The notes under the pieces were generated by a model. That model did no database searches and was not told the DNA's origin. It saw nothing but the letters and a program-made list of their open reading frames with translations. Of a DNA stretch of 19,932 bases, positions 14,304-19,932 are shown in pieces (within the stretch, counting starts at the first letter, position 1; each line of letters opens with the position of its first letter). This stretch comes from Collinsella sp. (GTDB lineage: Bacteria > Actinomycetota > Coriobacteriia > Coriobacteriales > Coriobacteriaceae), in NCBI GenBank assembly GCA_019414025.1, contig DXMU01000022.1, forward strand, positions 1 to 19,932, read 5' to 3'. Position numbers and translations under genes: made by a program.

Positions 14304-14522
14304 CTACTCTGCAGACGAAGATCCACCATCAACGATTGCCTGCTCGGACTCAGGAATCCCATCGGCACCCGTGCTCCGTTCTTGCTCCACCTCTTCGCTG
14401 ATTGCGGAGGCGGGGGTCGAGCCCTTCGCACCCACGATGTAGGCAGCCCCAAATCCTAACGCAATGGCGATCAAGGTCAAAATCACGTAGACAGGCCAAT
14501 GGCGCTTAATATACGAAAACAC
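14304..14522 (-). CDS. Small single-pass membrane protein
   Basis: This 72-residue protein has a short basic start (MFSYIKRHW), one membrane helix (about 11-32) and an acidic Ser/Glu/Gly-rich tail (about 33-72). I recognise no family. It starts at GTG 14522 with AAGGAG five bases upstream, 21 bases after the stop of the M28-like peptidase on the same strand, so both are probably cotranscribed and end at the terminator at 14244-14284. The positively charged N-terminus predicts the acidic tail outside the cell. It could be a partner of the peptidase, but only position suggests that. Confidence 0.75.
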   Translation of the reverse strand: MFSYIKRHWPVYVILTLIAIALGFGAAYIVGAKGSTPASAISEEVEQERSTGADGIPESEQAIVDGGSSSAE

Positions 14523-14543
14523 GTTGACTCCTTAGAGCTCCGT

Positions 14544-17500
14544 CTACGAACGGCGGATAACCTCGGTCACGACCTCGGATACCGTGGCAATGTTCGTCGG
14601 GTTGACATTGTGGGGCAGGTCGTCCTCGGTACGAGCACAAGCCAGGCGCGTGCCGTCCACGCCGGCGATGGTGAGGGCTCGGCGGCTCGCCTTGAGCGCG
14701 GCGTAGGCATCGGTCTTGGCATAGGGCATCTCGAGCGCGCCACAATCGACATGGAACGACTTGCACACCTTGCTGACCAGGTTCATGATGCGGCGATCGC
14801 CCTTGAGCAGCTGCTGTTCGCCCTCGACCGTCACCACCGAAAGCCTACCGGCGCCGACGGATTCAAGATTGATGAAAAATACGCCGCGGAGCTTATCGCG
14901 ATGCGAAGCCAAGAAGGCCTTCATACCGGCGCCATCACAATCCGAGGCGCCCGTTGCCACAAACCAGATATCGTGACCGAGCAGCTCATCGTCACCCATA
15001 GAGGCGACAGCCGAGAGCATATCTTCGGAGGAAGCGCCGTCGGAAGACGTAGCGCCGCCCTTCCAGCCATCGTTATCGTCCTCGAAATTATCCCACGAAC
15101 CGATGCCGCGACCGGACTTCTTGGCATCGTAATCGTCTTCGACGCCCAGCCAATCACTCATGCTGTCCTGTTCGTTTTTCTTTTTACGACCGAACAGGCC
15201 GCCCAGGCCGCGCTTGCGAGACTTGGGTGCCGCCGGGGCGGGAGCCGAAATGGTCTCGATCGGCTGAGCGCCCGACGCAACGGGCATAGGAGGCGCAACG
15301 GGTGCCGATGTGGGTTCGGGACCCTGAGCGGTAGCAAAGGGGTCGTTGACCTGTGCGGAGGGGTCGGGAAGGTCGAACAGCGACGTGCGAGACGCAACGT
15401 TTGCCTGCTTCATCGACGGCAGCGACGGATCGGGGACCGAAGCCAGCGGAGACGAGGAAGGTGCAGGTGACGGAGCTGACGCCGGATCGGGAACATTCAT
15501 CTGCGGACGCGGCGATGCCTGGGAGGAAATCTGGGCCATAAGGGAATCGACCGTTTCGTCCTGGGTGGGAGCAACATCGGCAACCGTGGCACCGGAACCA
15601 CTCGGGGTCGGCATGGTGAAAATCTGCGTGGAGTAAGGCCTCGACTCATCTGTCTCGGGAGCCTCGGAAACCGCAGGCACTTCCTCCTGCTCGACCTCGG
15701 TCGAATCATCTTGCTCGGCTGTTGCGTATTGCTCTTCGTCAGAGTTGGCCTCGACGGGCTCGTCCTCGGCGGCATCTTGGATTGCGGCAGCATCAATAGG
15801 CTCGTCATCGTCTGCCGCATCGCCCCGCTCATCGGAAACAGGAAGGGACTCGGCAATCGCGGTGCCTTGCTTTTCAAACGTTATCGTGGAATCGAACTGC
15901 GCGGCATCAAACGACATGGTGCTATCGACGTGCTGCTGAGCCTCGAAAGACGTCGTCGCCTCAACAACATCCGCGGACGCCGGTTGCTGGGACTCAAAGG
16001 ACGTCGTAGCTTCGGCAGCGTCGACGGGCACGGACTGCACAGCCTCGTTCTGCTCGAACTCTTGCGCCGCGCGCTCGCGTGCCGCCTCGGCTGCCTGCTG
16101 CTGAGCGATAGCCTCCTGCTCGGCAGTCTCGCGTGCGGCAGCGCGCTTCTCCTCGAAATCGTCGACAAATTTCCTGCCCTTTGCAAGCGCACCCTTAAAG
16201 AAGTTGGAAGCGCTGGCGCCAATCGAAGAGAACGCGGATGCAATATCGGCATGGGGCGTTGCCGCGGGAATCTCGGCCGAGAAATCAGTATCGCTCTCGT
16301 AAGACACACGCCTCGGCTGTTCAACGCAATCGTCGTCAGACTCGTCCGCAACGTCTTGCGCCGGCGCGGCGGGAGCCAAAATGTCCAGTCCTGCCGTGGG
16401 ATCGATCGCGGACACTGCCTCGGGCTCGGCAACGGCAGCGGTAACCGCGGCAGACTCATCATCCACGGTGGCAACAGGCGCAGGCGCAGTCACGACGGGG
16501 GCAGGCTCGGGCTCAAACGTCGGCTCCTCGCCCTCCTCGTAATCGAGCGTGCAGGACTCGGGAAGCATTCCGAGCGCACGGATGGCATCCGAACCAAAGC
16601 GGATGTTGCCGGCGGCATTGCGATAGAGCTTGGGCTCGGGCTCGGCCGCGACAGGCTCCTCCGCCGGCTCGGCAGCGGGAACCTCGTCATTGAACTCTTC
16701 GGCCTGGACAGCCTGATTCTGATCCTCGGGCACAATGGCGCCAATCAGCGTCTCGTCGGCAGACGCACCCTCAAAGCCCTCGATCTGCTCGTCGAAATCC
16801 TCACCCTGTTCGGGCTCGGCCTGAGCGTCGGGAGCAATCGGCTGACCGAACTCATCCTCGGCGTAGGTAGGCTCTTCATACTCGATGGTGTTGCTGTAGT
16901 CGTTTTGCTGTTGGGCCGCGGCATACTCCGCTGCTGCGCGCGCCATCTCCTCGGCACGACGCTTCTGCTCCCCAAAATAGGTATCGAACGGAACATCGTC
17001 GGGAAACTCGTTTTCGCCCTGGAAGGGAGCAACGTTGTCCATAACGCCGAGCATAGCGGCGACAGAAGACTTGTTGCACACCGCGCCGGACGTATAGGGA
17101 AGAATGTAGCGGTTAGAAATGATGTTTGCCGCGTTGGCGAGCGCAACGAGGGAAGCGAGGATCGCGACAATCCACAGCAGAACCTTGAGCGCGCCGGGGA
17201 GCGGCAGGATACGCAAGATGGCAACGGCAGCAGGGGCAACCGTGGCAACGGGCAACAGCTTGGCGATGAGCGCACGATACGAAGCATAGGGCTCGCGGGC
17301 GAGCAGCTCAGCACGGGGAGAGTCGTAGTGTGCGACAACGACCACCGGGCGGTTGCGCGGAGACGCGAGCGGGCCCGAGGCCTTGTGGTAGGCGATGACA
17401 TTTTGGCTCACGCCCGTCTTGCCCAGGCGTGAAACCACGGGGTGGCCCGTGCGCTCGAGCACGTAAAGAACGGCGCCGACAATGGCCAGCAAGGTGCCGA

Positions 17501-17741
17501 CCAAGCCGATGCCGCCGCCGATGCCCATCAGCAGGGCGGCGGCAAACGCAAGAATACCGGTAACGGCAAATGCCAACCTGCTGGGCGCCGGGGCATTGAA
17601 CTCCTGAACCTCGGGATCAAAGCCGTGGTTGCGGAAGATCTGAGCGATATCCTCGGCAGCCAAGCGCTCTTCTTCGCTGCATGCCGGCGTGATGCCGGTG
17701 TTCTGCAGCAGGTGGTTAATATAGTTCTGGGTGTTCGCCAT
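14544..17741 (-). CDS. Membrane M28-like peptidase with large acidic insertion
   Basis: The product is 1065 residues, far longer than usual M28 zinc peptidases. Residues 55-95 hold two membrane helices and 163-205 about two more. The peptidase fold is split. The first half has VVVVAHYDSPR with His138/Asp140 and GVMDNVAPF with Asp235. The second half (about 915-1065) has IWFVATGASDCDGAGMKAF, FFINLESVGAG and DLPHNV with His1044. Where active enzymes carry Glu-Glu after the TG, this one has Ser933-Asp934, so catalysis is doubtful or altered. Residues about 240-915 are an Ala/Glu/Pro/Ser/Gln-rich, probably disordered insertion with short repeats near 574-624. The start is ATG 17741 with GGAG five bases upstream; the frame's upstream extension lacks a ribosome site. 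The small membrane protein follows 21 bases downstream. Confidence 0.82.
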   Translation of the reverse strand: MANTQNYINHLLQNTGITPACSEEERLAAEDIAQIFRNHGFDPEVQEFNAPAPSRLAFAVTGILAFAAALLMGIGGGIGLVGTLLAIVGAVLYVLERTGHPVVSRLGKTGVSQNVIAYHKASGPLASPRNRPVVVVAHYDSPRAELLAREPYASYRALIAKLLPVATVAPAAVAILRILPLPGALKVLLWIVAILASLVALANAANIISNRYILPYTSGAVCNKSSVAAMLGVMDNVAPFQGENEFPDDVPFDTYFGEQKRRAEEMARAAAEYAAAQQQNDYSNTIEYEEPTYAEDEFGQPIAPDAQAEPEQGEDFDEQIEGFEGASADETLIGAIVPEDQNQAVQAEEFNDEVPAAEPAEEPVAAEPEPKLYRNAAGNIRFGSDAIRALGMLPESCTLDYEEGEEPTFEPEPAPVVTAPAPVATVDDESAAVTAAVAEPEAVSAIDPTAGLDILAPAAPAQDVADESDDDCVEQPRRVSYESDTDFSAEIPAATPHADIASAFSSIGASASNFFKGALAKGRKFVDDFEEKRAAARETAEQEAIAQQQAAEAARERAAQEFEQNEAVQSVPVDAAEATTSFESQQPASADVVEATTSFEAQQHVDSTMSFDAAQFDSTITFEKQGTAIAESLPVSDERGDAADDDEPIDAAAIQDAAEDEPVEANSDEEQYATAEQDDSTEVEQEEVPAVSEAPETDESRPYSTQIFTMPTPSGSGATVADVAPTQDETVDSLMAQISSQASPRPQMNVPDPASAPSPAPSSSPLASVPDPSLPSMKQANVASRTSLFDLPDPSAQVNDPFATAQGPEPTSAPVAPPMPVASGAQPIETISAPAPAAPKSRKRGLGGLFGRKKKNEQDSMSDWLGVEDDYDAKKSGRGIGSWDNFEDDNDGWKGGATSSDGASSEDMLSAVASMGDDELLGHDIWFVATGASDCDGAGMKAFLASHRDKLRGVFFINLESVGAGRLSVVTVEGEQQLLKGDRRIMNLVSKVCKSFHVDCGALEMPYAKTDAYAALKASRRALTIAGVDGTRLACARTEDDLPHNVNPTNIATVSEVVTEVIRRS
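15871..16021 (-). repeat. Degenerate T-x-[ST]-F-[ED] peptide repeats inside the peptidase insertion
   Basis: The encoded stretch contains four related units: EATTSFESQQ, EATTSFEAQQ, STMSFDAAQ and STITFEKQ, spaced 11-17 residues apart (about residues 574-624). The codons differ between copies, so the similarity is held at protein level rather than being a recent DNA duplication. Confidence 0.6.
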
Positions 17742-17939
17742 GTGCGCTCCACATCCATAATCCGACAAATAGGCCCAATGCATGCACATTAGAACCGTAT
17801 ATAGTCGAAAGTATACCCCGAGCGAGCGCAAACGACCGAATTCGGGCCATCTTAACGCCCCGAGCGGACAAGGATATAGCCTAATCTCCATATCGGACTA
17901 AAATCATGGCAGCAAACCACCTTCTCATGCGAGGACTCT
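17742..17939. promoter_or_regulatory. Divergent promoter region between peptidase and WYL regulators
   Basis: No gene is evident. For the minus-strand peptidase, TATACT (17810-17815) is a good -10 box but the hexamer 17 bases upstream is not a good -35. For the plus-strand regulators, TAAAAT (17900-17905) is a weaker candidate. The WYL proteins might bind here and control both directions, which is speculation. Confidence 0.45.
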
Positions 17940-18962
17940 ATGACGGCAAGCGACGCGACCGCGACAATTAAAAAGGGGAATTCGGAGCCCAGTTTCGATA
18001 AAACGGCCCAGCGCATCCTCAATCTTTTCTTTGTGCTCAACAGCTCCCCCGAACCGCTGACGACCGAGCAGATCGTCTTGGATTCTGACCTGGGATATGG
18101 CTCCGGCAACATCGACTCGGATAAGCGCAAGTTTCGGCGCGATCGTGACAAACTGCTCGAGCGTGGCATCTTAATCAAGGAGGTTCGCCCCGCCGGTGCG
18201 CAGGAGACCGAGGAAAGCTCGTGGACAATCGACCGCGAGCACACGTTTGCGGCAGGCGGCCTCATCACCGCAGACGACGCCGACATCCTGCTCAACGCTA
18301 TCGACCAGACAATAGCGGCCGGCTCATCCACTTTTGCCGCGCCGCTTGCCGATATTCGTTCCAAGATTGCCTACCTCACCGGCAGGACGACGGCGGACGA
18401 AGCACCGATCCGCCGCTCTCCCACCGTCGATGCGGTATGGAGCGCCTTTGCCGAGCGATGCGCGCTGCGATTTTTATATCAGAACGGACGCGGTGAGCAG
18501 AAAGAGCGTACCGTCTGCGTCTACGGCATGTTCGAGCGCGAGGGCGTTGCGTACTTCTGCGGCCTCGACAATGCCACCGACGACATCAGGACATTCCGCT
18601 GCGACCGTATCGTTCGCGCTTGGCGCCCCTCAAAGGCCTACGCTATCCCTGCGGACTTCAACCTCAGCGACTACCTGTTCTTTGAATTCGATTTTGCCGA
18701 CCGCCCGCCCGTTGCGGCTACGTTCTCGTTCGCCCCGCAGACGCAGATCGATATGATCAACGGCCTCACGCGCGGGCGAGGTGAGCTCGCACACACCGAT
18801 TCGGGATGGACTTGGACCGTTGACGTGCGCGATCTTGAAGCCGCCGCCTCATTTTGCATGGCCCACGCCATGGACGGCATGAGGCCCATGGCCCCCAAAT
18901 CGCTCAAGCAGGCGTGGAACCACCTCATTGAAAGGACGGTGCACGAGCATGCCCGTGCGTAA
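17940..18962 (+). CDS. WYL-domain transcriptional regulator (first of tandem pair)
   Basis: This 340-residue protein has an N-terminal helix-turn-helix region (about 20-85, with FDKTAQRILNLFFVLNS and KRKFRRDRDKLLERG) and a WYL domain (about 165-235). The WYL core is divergent, reading GVAYFCGLD where others have a Trp-Tyr-Leu-type strand, but the arginine-containing RTFRCDRIVRAWRP is kept. It is laid out like actinobacterial PafB/PafC, paired WYL regulators that activate the DNA-damage response in mycobacteria; the same role here is inferred from the tandem arrangement. The start is ATG 17940 with GAGG five bases upstream. Its end overlaps the next gene by 14 bases. Confidence 0.87.
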   Translation: MTASDATATIKKGNSEPSFDKTAQRILNLFFVLNSSPEPLTTEQIVLDSDLGYGSGNIDSDKRKFRRDRDKLLERGILIKEVRPAGAQETEESSWTIDREHTFAAGGLITADDADILLNAIDQTIAAGSSTFAAPLADIRSKIAYLTGRTTADEAPIRRSPTVDAVWSAFAERCALRFLYQNGRGEQKERTVCVYGMFEREGVAYFCGLDNATDDIRTFRCDRIVRAWRPSKAYAIPADFNLSDYLFFEFDFADRPPVAATFSFAPQTQIDMINGLTRGRGELAHTDSGWTWTVDVRDLEAAASFCMAHAMDGMRPMAPKSLKQAWNHLIERTVHEHARA

Positions 18963-19866
18963 ACTCACCAGCGAGCAGAGGCTCTCGCGCGCCATCGACA
19001 TCATGGAGGCCCTCTACGCCGCCGGCGAGAGCGGCATGACACGAACCGAGATTTGCAGTCGCTTTGACATCACGGGGGCGTCGCTCGACGAGATTCTCGA
19101 GATCGTCTCGACGCTCGCGGACCGAGAATCGGGTGCGCGTATCATCTGCGAATGCCACGGCGAGCGCGTGGTCCTCACCGGTGACGCCGGGCGTGTACTA
19201 CCGCTGCGCCTGAGTGCCGCCGAGGGCGCTGTGCTCAACCACGAACTTGAATCGTTGGGGATCGAGCCCCAGGCGGCGGCTCGAATTCGACATGCTCTTC
19301 TACCCGAAGAGCTCGGCTATAACCAGCACGTCTCTGACACCGTCAACCACGGGTCGCACTGGCAGCAGCTGAGCTGCGCCATTCAGGACGGCGTTCGCTG
19401 TCGTATCTCGTATCGCTCGATGGACGATGCGCGGCCACGCGAGCGTCTGGTCGACCCCTTGCGCATTACAGCAAACGGCGACCAAACATATCTGATTGCC
19501 TGGGACATCGCGGTCGATGAGCAGCGCACCTATCGCATGGATAAAATCGAGGGACTCGCCTTGACGGAAGACTCCGTCGTGCCTCACGTACCGGACGTTG
19601 CATCCCTCCACGATTCCCTTGCCCGGACGCAGCGTAGCGCAAAGCTCTTGATGCCATTCGATATGGCGGAGCATCTGGACTGGGCCGGCATCACCCTAAT
19701 CGAGCGCAGCGGGACAGACATGGCAACGGTAACCGTACATTACGGCTCCGAGCGTTGGCTGCTGAGCCAGATAATCGCAGCGGGCGGAGCCATCCGCATC
19801 TTGGATGACCCCGCCCTGTCAAAGCGTCTGTGCGATATGGCAAAAACCCTCGTCTGTCCGCTTTAG
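18949..19866 (+). CDS. WYL-domain transcriptional regulator (second of tandem pair)
   Basis: The 305-residue product starts with a helix-turn-helix region (about 5-65: EQRLSRAIDIMEALYAAGE, MTRTEICSRFDITGASLDEI) and carries a more canonical WYL domain (about 140-205: TYLIAWDIAVDEQRTYRMDKIEG split over two strands). I start at ATG 18949, inside the end of the first WYL gene, with GGACGG as a weak ribosome site; a TTG at 18928 is an alternative that would add seven residues. The overlap suggests coupled translation and a heteromeric pair, as in PafBC. Its TAG overlaps the end of a convergent gene. No proteasome or Tat genes are in view to support the typical PafBC neighbourhood. Confidence 0.87.
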   Translation: MPVRKLTSEQRLSRAIDIMEALYAAGESGMTRTEICSRFDITGASLDEILEIVSTLADRESGARIICECHGERVVLTGDAGRVLPLRLSAAEGAVLNHELESLGIEPQAAARIRHALLPEELGYNQHVSDTVNHGSHWQQLSCAIQDGVRCRISYRSMDDARPRERLVDPLRITANGDQTYLIAWDIAVDEQRTYRMDKIEGLALTEDSVVPHVPDVASLHDSLARTQRSAKLLMPFDMAEHLDWAGITLIERSGTDMATVTVHYGSERWLLSQIIAAGGAIRILDDPALSKRLCDMAKTLVCPL

Positions 19867-19931
19867 CGCCGCCGCTCGTGGCGTGCACGCCACAGCTGTA
19901 GATAGTGCCCGATCTGCGCCGATTCGATGCG
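19863..19931 (-). CDS. 3' end of a convergent gene (partial)
   Basis: On the minus strand a frame open from the right edge encodes 22 residues, including AQIGHYLQLWRARHERRR, and stops at TAA (19863-19865). The amphipathic, arginine-rich ending looks like a true protein C-terminus. Its stop overlaps that of the second WYL gene by three bases. No family can be assigned from so little. A palindrome, GTGGCG-TGCA-CGCCAC (19877-19892), lies within it. Confidence 0.45.
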   Translation of the reverse strand, partial: RIESAQIGHYLQLWRARHERRR

Positions 19932-19932
19932 C

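Noticed and set aside
15711..17432. 573-codon plus-strand open frame opposite the M28-like gene
   Set aside because: Leu/Arg/Gly-rich translation typical of the antisense of an Ala/Glu-rich gene; no start signal.
17906..17971. 21-codon plus-strand leader frame (starting MAANHLLMRG) overlapping the first WYL start
   Set aside because: No ribosome site of its own, and overlap with a better-supported start; too short to tell from chance.

Overview
The window looks like a chromosomal segment of a Coriobacteriia actinobacterium, most likely Collinsella or a close relative. This is an inference from the GC-rich coding style, the OmpR-type regulator/kinase pair, a Tat lipoprotein, the tandem WYL regulator pair and an LPxTG adhesin; no marker gene here settles the genus. 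Most genes are housekeeping and most lie on the minus strand.

Layout. Bases 1-1550 are visibly more AT-rich than the rest. They hold a TraX-family membrane protein gene and scraps of other sequence, bracketed by two ~55-bp direct repeats (253-308 and 1490-1544) next to a tRNA-Lys gene. Next, all on the minus strand, come an M29 aminopeptidase gene interrupted by a single amber codon, a small two-helix membrane protein translationally adjacent to purC, purC itself, a histidine kinase/response regulator pair, a Tat-exported lipoprotein whose start overlaps the stop of a TSCPD-domain gene, and purB. A gene-poor stretch (10051-10805) contains a tRNA-Gly(CCC) gene and two further copies of that tRNA's 3' end within a 52-bp direct repeat.

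From 10806 on the plus strand runs a 1143-residue sortase-anchored surface protein with an N-terminal thioester domain, six CnaB/SpaA-like domains and an LPATG anchor. It converges on a two-gene minus-strand unit: a 1065-residue membrane-bound M28-like peptidase split by a ~675-residue acidic insertion, followed by a small single-pass membrane protein. Divergent from these, two overlapping WYL-domain regulators (PafB/PafC-like) occupy 17940-19866. The last bases hold the 3' end of a convergent gene.

How things work together. purC and purB act in de novo purine synthesis but are in separate units. The kinase and regulator form a two-gene signalling operon. The thioester adhesin would attach covalently to host or matrix targets; no sortase gene is in view. 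The least ordinary signal is non-coding: at both tRNA loci a copy of the tRNA 3' end is followed by short hairpins, a T-arm-like segment and the tRNA's own terminator. Several of these hairpins carry GNA loops on the tRNA-sense strand, suggesting a repeat family tied to tRNA 3' ends.
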